From: JBBQKG01 sp038326655
GTDB lineage: Bacteria; Actinomycetota; Thermoleophilia; Solirubrobacterales; JBBDJG01
Assembly (NCBI GenBank): GCA_038326655.1
Contig: JBBQKG010000014.1
Coordinates: 1 to 64,000, forward strand
Direction of reading: 5' to 3'
Length of the DNA stretch: 64,000 nt
Position 1 is the first letter of the stretch, and each line of letters opens with the position of its first letter. Positions 58,660-64,000 of this stretch are shown piece by piece. The position numbers and the translations under genes are program-made. The notes beneath the pieces were generated by a model. It was not told where the DNA came from. It saw nothing but the letters and a program-made list of their open reading frames with translations, and did no database searches.

Positions 58660-59792
58660 GCTGCTCCTCCGATCTGCGCCTTTCGCGCTGCCGTGTTCGC
58701 TCGCTCGAGGTAGGCATCCAGCAGGCCCGCGGCCTCGTCCTCGTTCCCCGGCATCAGGTGTCCGTACTTGTCCAGCGTGATGCTGATGTTCGCGTGGCCC
58801 ATATAGGTCGAGAGCGCCTTGACGTTCACGCCGGCCCCGATCATGTAGCTCGCGAAGGTATGCCGCGCCTCGTGGAGCGTGATCCGGCGCAGCTTCGCTT
58901 CCTCCCATGCGTCGTTGGCCGGCTCTCTGACCGCGGAGGCAGCGAACGGCCTGGTGGCCGAGCTGCCGAACACAAGGCCCTCAGAGCGCCCCTGGCGCAT
59001 CCTGTGCTCGACGAGGTAGTCGCGCAGCACTCCCGGCAGCGGAACGCTGCGCCGGCCCTGCTTGCTCTTGGGCTCAATGAAGCCCTCTTTGTCGTCCCAG
59101 GCCCGCTCGACCCGAATCACGCCGGTCGCCAGGTCCACGTTCGACCAGTCGAGCGCCATCAGCTCGCCCCGCCGCAGGCCGGCGTAGAACGCCGTCGCCC
59201 AGAGCGCCTTGTCTTTGGTCGCCAACGCGCCGAGGAGAGCAACCGCTTCCTCCGGTGAGGCGATTCGGTCGCGCCCGCCGCGGATCGCCGGCAGGCTGAG
59301 GCCCGCGGTTGGGTTGACGGCCAAGCGCCCCTGCGCGACTTCGCGCCGGAAGATCGCTTTTAGCGGGATGACGGTGCATTGGATCGTGCTCGCCGCATGG
59401 CCCTCGCCTATTAGCCGCTCGACAAAGCGCTGGAGGTCGCCGCGGTGAATGTCTGAGAGCCTCTTGGCCCCGAGTTCGTCCAGTACCCGCAGCCTCAGGG
59501 CACGGTCATAGCCCCTGATCGCACTCGGCTTGTAGAGGTCGCCCGAGCGGTTGCGGATTGCCCCTGCTCGGGCTCCCTCTAGCCACGCTCCAGCGGCTTC
59601 CCTAAGCGTCGTGCTCGTGGCCGCTCGCATCCGGCCCTGGTTGAGCGCCGTCTGAGCGTCTGCCCGCCAGCTCTTCGCCGCCGCCAGGGTCGAGAAGGAT
59701 TTGCGAACCAGCTTCCTGTCGCGGTTCGACCAGACGTGAGCGCGGTAGACCTTGCCTCGTGGGCCTTCGCGTAGTTCGATCCCGGCCGCCAT
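58656..59792 (-). CDS. Tyrosine-type site-specific integrase
   Basis: A 378-residue phage-type integrase. It has an N-terminal AP2-like arm-binding part (about 5-50: KVYRAHVWSNRDRKLVRKSF), a SAM-like core-binding domain (about 60-160) and a catalytic domain with R207 (AGLRRGEL), H307 and R310 (LHEARHTF), H333 (YMGHANI) and nucleophile Y343 (LDKYGHL). All catalytic residues are present, so it is likely active. Its ATG shares a base with the stop of a 63-residue ORF. The expected att sites are not proven; see the phased-repeat sites. Confidence 0.92.
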   Translation of the reverse strand: MAAGIELREGPRGKVYRAHVWSNRDRKLVRKSFSTLAAAKSWRADAQTALNQGRMRAATSTTLREAAGAWLEGARAGAIRNRSGDLYKPSAIRGYDRALRLRVLDELGAKRLSDIHRGDLQRFVERLIGEGHAASTIQCTVIPLKAIFRREVAQGRLAVNPTAGLSLPAIRGGRDRIASPEEAVALLGALATKDKALWATAFYAGLRRGELMALDWSNVDLATGVIRVERAWDDKEGFIEPKSKQGRRSVPLPGVLRDYLVEHRMRQGRSEGLVFGSSATRPFAASAVREPANDAWEEAKLRRITLHEARHTFASYMIGAGVNVKALSTYMGHANISITLDKYGHLMPGNEDEAAGLLDAYLERANTAARKAQIGGAA

Positions 59793-59983
59793 CAGACCGT
59801 CGCCTCGATCCGACCAGCTAACGCCTCCACCAGCTCATCGAACCAGTCGTTGAGGGCGGCATTGTTGGGAGCCTTCGCGGCAACCGCCTTCGCGGTCCCC
59901 CAGACCTCTTCGTTGGAAAGGCCGAACTCCATCGCCGCCTCGAATGCGGCAGCCAGCCTGCGCTGATAACCATTCGTTTGCAT
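59792..59983 (-). CDS. Small protein upstream of and coupled to the integrase
   Basis: A 63-residue protein, MQTNGYQRRLAAAFEAAMEF then GLSNEEVWGTAKAVAAKAPN, ending ELVEALAGRIEATV. It is predicted to be all helical and acidic. The one-base overlap with the integrase start indicates a joint operon of three genes: this one, the integrase and the Cys-rich protein. The function is unknown. Confidence 0.55.
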   Translation of the reverse strand: MQTNGYQRRLAAAFEAAMEFGLSNEEVWGTAKAVAAKAPNNAALNDWFDELVEALAGRIEATV

Positions 59984-60126
59984 CAGGACCTCGTTTCCTG
60001 GTGCCGGGGGCCGGCGGCTAGCACCGTGCGGCCCCATTGACTTGTCGAGGCGATGCTATCCGGCCTCTGACCGGGCGTCCAGTTCTCGGCTAGGATTGCC
60101 CGGTCCGGTTGATCTGGGAGGGATCT

Positions 60127-61227
60127 ATGGGTTCGCTTCGCCGCTTTTTCGTCGCTATGGCGGGTTCCCTCGCCGTACTCGCGCTCGCTGTGCCGGCGCA
60201 CGCCGCCTTCCCGGGCGCGAACGGGAAGATCGCGTTCGCGCGCTTCAGCAACCTGCCGGGCGTGCCGTTCAACTACCAGATCTACTCCATGAGCCCGGAC
60301 GGGTCGGTGCAGACGGATCTGTCGAACGCCATTTCCGACGATGGCGGGGCCAATTGGTCGCCGGACGGCCGCAAGATTGCCTTCGGGCGTGGCGCCCCCC
60401 GCGGCGACGACCCCAACGCCGGGCCACCCATCGGTATCTACCTGATGAACGCCGATGGGACCGGCCAGACACAGATCACGAACGGATACGACGGCGCACC
60501 GGCCTGGTCGCCAGACGGCTCCAAGATCGCGTTCTCGAGCTGCGGGGCCACGGTTTGCGACCTCCTCACCATGAATGCTGACGGCACGAGCCGGACCACA
60601 ATCCGGAACGACTTCTACGACACCAGTCCCGTCTGGTCCCCCGACGGCTCCAAGATCGTGTTCTCGCGATGCGTGGTCAGTGGCTTCAGTCACGGCAGCG
60701 TGTCGTTCTCCGAGTGCCACATCGCCACCGTACGGCCCGACGGCACCGGCCAAACCGATCTCACAAGCGGCTCGGGCCGCGACTTCGCGCCCGACTGGTC
60801 CCCCGACGCCACCAAGATCGCGTTCATGCGCTTCGGGAGCCAGGGTCCCAGCCAGATCTACACGATCAACGCCGACGGCAGCGACGAGACACTCCTTTCC
60901 GCCGAGCCAACCGTTGGAGACGCAGCCCCAGCCTGGTCGCCGGATGGCTCGAAGATCGCCTTCACCCACTATGTCCAGGGCCGCGGGCAGATCTACACGA
61001 TGAGGCCGGATGGCTCCGCTCCGACCAACCTGTCGAACAGCACGACCGACGATACGGGCCCCGATTGGCAGCCGATCCCCGGCCCGCAGCGCAGCGAGTA
61101 CAAGAACGCCGCGCAGTTCTGTCAGGCCGACCGAACATTTCTCGGAGACGCTGCCTTTGCGAAGAAGTACGGCACCAACGGCAGTGCCGCAAACGCTTAC
61201 GGGAAGTGCGTTAGCCAGAGCCATTAG
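60127..61227 (+). CDS. Secreted TolB-like WD40/beta-propeller protein
   Basis: A 366-residue protein from an ATG with GGAGGG upstream. A signal peptide (VLALAVPAHA) is followed by about six TolB-type repeats (NWSPDGRKIAF, AWSPDGSKIAF, VWSPDGSKIVF, DWSPDATKIAF, AWSPDGSKIAF, DWQP) alternating with IYxMNADGTGQT. The C-terminus EYKNAAQFCQADRTFLGDAA then FAKKYGTNGSAANAYGKCVS is a separate small domain with two Cys. It probably binds proteins or glycans outside the cell. It lies within the accessory region but looks like ordinary host coding sequence. Confidence 0.85.
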   Translation: MGSLRRFFVAMAGSLAVLALAVPAHAAFPGANGKIAFARFSNLPGVPFNYQIYSMSPDGSVQTDLSNAISDDGGANWSPDGRKIAFGRGAPRGDDPNAGPPIGIYLMNADGTGQTQITNGYDGAPAWSPDGSKIAFSSCGATVCDLLTMNADGTSRTTIRNDFYDTSPVWSPDGSKIVFSRCVVSGFSHGSVSFSECHIATVRPDGTGQTDLTSGSGRDFAPDWSPDATKIAFMRFGSQGPSQIYTINADGSDETLLSAEPTVGDAAPAWSPDGSKIAFTHYVQGRGQIYTMRPDGSAPTNLSNSTTDDTGPDWQPIPGPQRSEYKNAAQFCQADRTFLGDAAFAKKYGTNGSAANAYGKCVSQSH

Positions 61228-61414
61228 GTCGCATCTCGACGTCGTAAAGCTCATCGAAGGCGTCGAAGTCTGCGCGTGATCCTTCCTCTTCGCGCTCGAC
61301 CGCGTTGAGCTTCAACAGCACGCGGATCGCGGCCACGCGAGCGGTTGGCGGGCCGGTGCGGGCCAGCTCCTCAAGGATCTCGCGGGCCTCGGGTTCATCG
61401 AGTCGTTGAGTCAT
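61211..61414 (-). CDS. Small helical protein, possibly phage-derived
   Basis: A 67-residue ORF, MTQRLDEPEAREILEELART then GPPTARVAAIRVLLKLNAVE and an acidic tail. Its 3' end overlaps the convergent TolB-like gene by 17 bp. The LxELARxGPPxARVAAIRxLL helix resembles small helical partners of phage terminases, but the match is weak. It is followed upstream on the same strand by a P27-like ORF. Confidence 0.45.
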   Translation of the reverse strand: MTQRLDEPEAREILEELARTGPPTARVAAIRVLLKLNAVEREEEGSRADFDAFDELYDVEMRPNGSG

Positions 61415-61493
61415 TTTGAATCCCAAGCGGTTTTCTTTGTGCTGAACTGCTCGGCGGTATTTGCGGCGAGAGAGCTGAAAACGGCCACCGTCC

Positions 61494-61751
61494 TTACCCC
61501 GTCCCCTCGTCAATCAGCCGGTCGAGCTCCGCCTCGAGCGAGGTCGGCGCGAGGTAGTCCGGCCCTCGCGTTGGACGAAGCTGTCTGTGCCAACGCTGTG
61601 CGACTTCCGAGGCCTGGACCCACATGCGGAACCAGGGACTCAGCCGCGGCCCACCGCGCTTCGACGGCACCATCGGCTCGGCGTTGAACTGCTCGAGCGC
61701 GTGACGAGCGGTCGCCAGCGCACTCGCGAACTCAGTCTCTACTTGACCCAT
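61494..61751 (-). CDS. P27-like terminase small-subunit fragment or relative
   Basis: An 85-residue ORF, MGQVETEFASALATARHALE then RGGPRLSPWFRMWVQASEVA. The PRLSPW...ASEVAQRWHRQL segment resembles the C-terminal half of P27 phage terminase small subunits, and full-length members are nearly twice as long. With the neighbouring 67-residue ORF and the integrase it may be what is left of a prophage or satellite packaging module. Assignment is tentative. Confidence 0.4.
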   Translation of the reverse strand: MGQVETEFASALATARHALEQFNAEPMVPSKRGGPRLSPWFRMWVQASEVAQRWHRQLRPTRGPDYLAPTSLEAELDRLIDEGTG

Positions 61752-61852
61752 GTGAGCCTCCTAGTTGTCCCGTTTTTGCCTTTTGCTCTGCGCCCGCGGC
61801 CGGCTAGTCGGCGGTCCCGCGGCTCGCACGACTGGCGCTTCCGCCCTCCCCC

Positions 61853-61890
61853 CGGGATACTGCGTGGGCGATGTCGCAGGACAACGTCGA
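61853..61890 (+). repeat. SnoaL cassette spacer and 5' flank
   Basis: CGGGATACTGCGTGGGCG and ATGTCGCAGGACAACGTCG form the same start module with two substitutions. The 3' flank is missing to its left. Confidence 0.7.
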
Positions 61891-62272
61891 GGTCATCCGA
61901 CGCTTCCATGACGCGCTGAATCGTCGTGACGTTAAGGCGATGGTCGCCGTCTGGGACGTCGACGCGGAGTTCAGACCGATCATGTCGAGCCTGGAAGGCG
62001 CGGTGTATAGAGGCCACGAAGGCCTTCGGAAGTGGCTCTCCGCGGTGTTCGAAGACTGGGAAGTGTTCGAGGCATACGACGAGGAGTTCCGCCAAGCAGG
62101 TGATCTCGTGCTCTCCTTCGGGCGCTGGCATGCGTGCGGACGTGGCAGCGGCATCACCCTCGACATCGACACGGCGGCCTGGCTTGTGCGCGTTCAGGAA
62201 GGAAAAGTCGTCTGGTGGCAGACCTTCACCGACCCGGCTGAAGCGCTAAGGGCCGCCGGCCTCTCGGAGTAG
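61871..62272 (+). CDS. SnoaL/NTF2-like domain protein
   Basis: A 133-residue intact copy: MSQDNVEVIRRFHDALNRRD, VYRGHEGLRKWLSAVFEDWE, GDLVLSFGRWHACGRGSG and the end EALRAAGLSE. It is closest in layout to the copy at 55558, which also ends at GLSE without the QDAHADS tail. The stop is followed by GCG and the ATG of a 16-codon fragment. No substrate is inferable. Confidence 0.82.
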   Translation: MSQDNVEVIRRFHDALNRRDVKAMVAVWDVDAEFRPIMSSLEGAVYRGHEGLRKWLSAVFEDWEVFEAYDEEFRQAGDLVLSFGRWHACGRGSGITLDIDTAAWLVRVQEGKVVWWQTFTDPAEALRAAGLSE

Positions 62273-62275
62273 GCG

Positions 62276-62326
62276 ATGTCGCAGGAGAACGTGGAGGTAG
62301 TGCAGCGCTTTTACGAGGACAGTTGA
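62276..62326 (+). pseudogene. SnoaL-like 5' end, 16 codons only
   Basis: MSQENVEVVQRFYEDS and stop: the first 45 bp of a SnoaL-like gene, in the usual position three bases after the previous stop. The body is gone; a foreign ORF begins 37 bp later and a SnoaL 3' flank appears at 62620. Confidence 0.75.
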
Positions 62327-62362
62327 AGAACAAGCACTGAACGAATTGGGAGGGGTTTTTCA

Positions 62363-62611
62363 ATGACTTCCAACAAGGAAGTGATCTGGATCGGTGCCAA
62401 GAAAGGTGTGGCTCTGGGAAGCGTAAATCTGGAGAATTTTCTGCCGGGCACTAAGTGGTTGAATATGCCGGAGTACTTCGTGACGCATGATCCGAATTGC
62501 AAGTACATACTGGGGCGAGAACGAATGTGGGGCAACCCTGCGCCACGGACCACGGCGAACCTCGTCCCAGCAAATGTGCGCCGTTGCAAATTCTGCGGTG
62601 GCGGAAGGTAA
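62363..62611 (+). CDS. Foreign-looking small protein inserted between SnoaL gene ends
   Basis: An 82-residue ORF, MTSNKEVIWIGAKKGVALGS then VNLENFLPGTKWLNMPEYFV, ending ANVRRCKFCGGGR. GGGAGGGG precedes the ATG. Its codon use is clearly AT-richer than anything around it (AAT, ATA, AAG, TTG common), and the flanking bases are also AT-richer, so it was probably acquired. A C-x2-C near the end and a THDPNCKYILGRERMWG segment hint at metal binding. No family is recognised. Confidence 0.55.
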   Translation: MTSNKEVIWIGAKKGVALGSVNLENFLPGTKWLNMPEYFVTHDPNCKYILGRERMWGNPAPRTTANLVPANVRRCKFCGGGR

Positions 62612-62619
62612 AACTGGCA

Positions 62620-62654
62620 TGGGGCTGTCGGAGCAAGACGCTCACGCCGATTGA
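62620..62654 (+). repeat. Isolated SnoaL cassette 3' flank
   Basis: TGGGGCTGTCGGAGCAAGAC GCTCACGCCGATTGA is the 3' end of the SnoaL family, here preceded by non-SnoaL sequence. With the fragment at 62276 it brackets the foreign ORF. Confidence 0.75.
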
Positions 62655-62675
62655 CCACGCGCTCTGTTGGCTCGG

Positions 62676-62828
62676 ATGGCTGCCGTGATCGACGCACAAC
62701 GCACCATCGCTGCAGGCGAGGTCGGGGCTCGGCCGGCGTTACGTCAGAGCCTCATTGACCTGGCGTCGGTCTCCGAGCTGCTGGTCGAAGCGTTGACAGC
62801 GCCCCTCGGGAAAAACTCGGGAAAGTGA
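62676..62828 (+). CDS. Short ORF, possible 3' remnant of an integrative-element gene
   Basis: Fifty residues, MAAVIDAQRTIAAGEVGARP then ALRQSLIDLASVSELLVEAL and TAPLGKNSGK. It ends on the CGGGAAAA-ACT-CGGGAAAG repeats. PYSGKNSGKSG is encoded at the matching repeats near 57600 on the same strand, so both sites could be the tail of a lost gene, for example an integrase whose 3' end overlaps its att site. No start signal is evident. Confidence 0.35.
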   Translation: MAAVIDAQRTIAAGEVGARPALRQSLIDLASVSELLVEALTAPLGKNSGK

Positions 62829-62903
62829 ACGCCCCGCTGTAGCGGTCCCGAGCGGTTGCCAGCGGTAGGTAATCGGCTCTATAAAGCGAAACGCCCCTTG
62901 GTG
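62807..62903. repeat. CGGGAAAG repeats, three phased AGCGGT repeats and the 18-bp repeat: candidate element end
   Basis: CGGGAAAA-ACT-CGGGAAAG (62807-62825), AGCGGT at 62841, 62851 and 62861 (exact 10-bp steps), and GCGAAACGCCCCTTGGTG (62886-62903). The AGCGGT and 18-bp parts are near-identical to 2816-2877. The Rrf2 gene and core sequence follow. Confidence 0.6.
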
Positions 62904-62912
62904 AAGGGACGT
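62891..62912 (-). terminator. Terminator of the Rrf2 gene
   Basis: ACGCCCCTT-GGTG-AAGGGACGT is an inverted repeat with one mismatch, immediately after the Rrf2 stop. On the minus strand it is followed by TTTCGCTTTATAG. Its left arm is inside the 18-bp repeat shared with 2860-2877, where the right arm is missing. Confidence 0.6.
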
Positions 62913-62915
62913 TCG

Positions 62916-63338
62916 CTAGATGTAGTACATGCGCGCGCCGGCCGCCTCGGCCTCGCGCTGTGCGATCTCGCCGACCGTGGCGCCGCCCAGCACCTCGCGG
63001 AGCGACCTCACGGCTGCGGTCCAGACGTCCTGCTGGTCGGCGCCCTCCGCCTTGACGTCCGCGCCGAGCTCGCCGTCGAGCTGCTCGACGACTTCGAGCA
63101 CCGTCACCTCGCCCGGGTCCTTCACGAACGTGTAGCCGCCCTTCACGCCGCGCTGGCTCTGAAGCATGCCCGCGCGCCGCAGCGTCGCGAAGAGCTGCTC
63201 GAGGAACTGGAGCGGGATGTCACGCCGGCGCGCGAGCTCGGCGATCGGCACCGGCTTTCCCCCCGGGACGGCGCCCAGCCGTGCCAGCTCGCAGAGCGCC
63301 CGGACCGCGTAGCGGGACTTCGATGTGATCGTGATCAA
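62916..63338 (-). CDS. Rrf2-family transcriptional regulator lacking the Fe-S cysteines
   Basis: A 140-residue winged-helix protein: MITITSKSRYAVRALCELAR, IAELARRRDIPLQFLEQLFA, LRRAGMLQSQRGVKGGYTFV, then VTVLEVVEQLDG. This is the Rrf2 core. The three cysteines that ligate a cluster in IscR/NsrR/RsrR are absent, so it is probably a CymR-like non-cluster regulator; CymR binds CysK in Bacillus, and cysK is present at 46720. TTG start at 63338. The C-terminus MYYI ends at the element boundary. Confidence 0.85.
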   Translation of the reverse strand: MITITSKSRYAVRALCELARLGAVPGGKPVPIAELARRRDIPLQFLEQLFATLRRAGMLQSQRGVKGGYTFVKDPGEVTVLEVVEQLDGELGADVKAEGADQQDVWTAAVRSLREVLGGATVGEIAQREAEAAGARMYYI

Positions 63339-63370
63339 GCTGTCACCATCGAGCTTCGAGGACCAGTCTA

Positions 63371-63802
63371 GTGTCGCGACCGACCGCATCCACGAGGCTC
63401 TCCCCCGCGCGCGTCGCGTCGCTGCTCGTGCCACCGCTTGTCGTGATGGCGGCGATCTTCCTGCTCTCGGCCCAGCCGAGCGACGGCCACCATCCTGAGA
63501 TCGTCGTGTTGCTGCGGAAGCTCGCACACGTGACGGAGTACGCGGTACTGACGCTCTGCTGGTGGCGTGCGTTTCGCGGGCTCGCGACGCGCGACAACCG
63601 CGTGGCGATCGCGCTCGCGGTCGCGGTCGCGCTCGCCTACTCGGGAAGCGACGAGTTCCACCAGACGTTCGTCAGCGGGCGGCACGGCACGCCGGTCGAC
63701 GTGCTGATCGACGCGATCGGGATGGCGATCGCGGGTATGGTCGCGACCCGGGCCTACGCGCGGCGCCGGAGGCTGGGCCCTTCACGGCCGAGCGCGGCGT
63801 AG
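63371..63802 (+). CDS. VanZ-like membrane protein
   Basis: A 143-residue protein from a GTG. Four hydrophobic helices and the VanZ motifs LRKLAHVTEYAVLTLCWW, YSGSDEFHQTFVSGRHGTP and VDVLIDAIGMAIAG are visible. VanZ relatives are linked to teicoplanin resistance in enterococci, but most copies have unknown roles. It is divergent from Rrf2 with a 32-bp gap. Confidence 0.85.
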   Translation: MSRPTASTRLSPARVASLLVPPLVVMAAIFLLSAQPSDGHHPEIVVLLRKLAHVTEYAVLTLCWWRAFRGLATRDNRVAIALAVAVALAYSGSDEFHQTFVSGRHGTPVDVLIDAIGMAIAGMVATRAYARRRRLGPSRPSAA

Positions 63803-63969
63803 GCGAGCGCCTCGAGCGAGCGCGAAAGGCGCGACAGCTCCTGGAGCGCGACCGGCATCGTCTCGAGCATCGCGAGCCGGCTCTGGATTGTCTCGAGCTC
63901 GCGCGCGATCCGGCGCAGCTCCTCGTAGAGCAGGTCGAACTGCTTTTCCTGGAGCGTCTGCTCCGCCAT
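63754..63969 (-). CDS. Small coiled-coil protein
   Basis: A 71-residue protein, MAEQTLQEKQFDLLYEELRR then IARELETIQSRLAMLETMPV, forming a nearly continuous amphipathic helix with heptad leucines. The last 16 codons overlap the convergent VanZ-like gene by 49 bp. The function is unknown. Confidence 0.6.
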   Translation of the reverse strand: MAEQTLQEKQFDLLYEELRRIARELETIQSRLAMLETMPVALQELSRLSRSLEALAYAALGREGPSLRRRA

Positions 63970-64000
63970 GCGGCTTTAGATTAGAGCCAGCCGCGCTCGG

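Overview
The window looks like a chromosome segment of a high-GC actinobacterium, most likely class Thermoleophilia (Solirubrobacterales/Gaiellales-like). The reasons are strong G/C at third codon positions, frequent GTG and TTG starts that overlap the upstream stop codon, several SnoaL/NTF2-like paralogues beginning MSQENVE, and secreted TolB-like and Thermoleophilia-type families. This placement rests on recognising sequence style and was not tested by a search. I saw no rRNA, tRNA or CRISPR array.

Layout. 1-2880 is an accessory edge: the right part of an IS256-family element inserted in a SnoaL-like gene, more SnoaL copies, and a decayed zinc-finger/HNH module ending in phased AGCGGT repeats. 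2882-26847 is a long minus-strand core block. It holds a RemA-like protein, argH, a DegT aminotransferase, cimA, ilvE, leuB, leuD, a methyltransferase, leuC, an XRE-cupin regulator, an iron-alcohol-dehydrogenase-like gene and leuA behind a leucine-rich leader peptide. It continues with a quinone oxidoreductase, serA with a class V aminotransferase, DUF4389 membrane proteins around an M48 protease, ilvC and menE. 26878-31375 carries menB-menA-menC-menD on the plus strand. menF, ilvN and ilvB follow on the minus strand, with menF coupled to ilvN. Together these supply leucine/isoleucine/valine synthesis and menaquinone synthesis up to the prenylated precursor; menH and the final methyltransferase are not seen.

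35558-47661 holds small membrane proteins, a secreted S33 hydrolase, gatCAB, a cold-shock protein, folD, pcrA and cysE / ThiF-like / cysK. 47688-50466 has a dead DUF559 endonuclease, a composite palindromic repeat and three tandem secreted paralogues of unknown function. 50606-54718 holds mutM, an SCP2-type thiolase, a secreted protein, an mtnA remnant and a STAS anti-anti-sigma factor.

54819-62830 is a second accessory region. It contains SnoaL copies (intact, frameshifted, truncated), an HTH-HNH gene pair, a DUF4926/DUF6883 pair, a Cys-rich mini-protein coupled to a tyrosine integrase, a TolB-like secreted protein, possible phage remnants, and an AT-richer foreign ORF lying between the two end sequences of a SnoaL gene. 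The window ends with Rrf2, VanZ-like and coiled-coil genes.

The most unusual structure is the repeated accessory module. SnoaL genes share nearly identical start and end sequences, including a 25-bp spacer with a probable leaderless promoter, while their interiors diverge, have been deleted or have been replaced. At both accessory regions they sit beside an HNH module and sites with AGCGGT repeated every 10 bp, suggesting a recombining cassette/integrative system.
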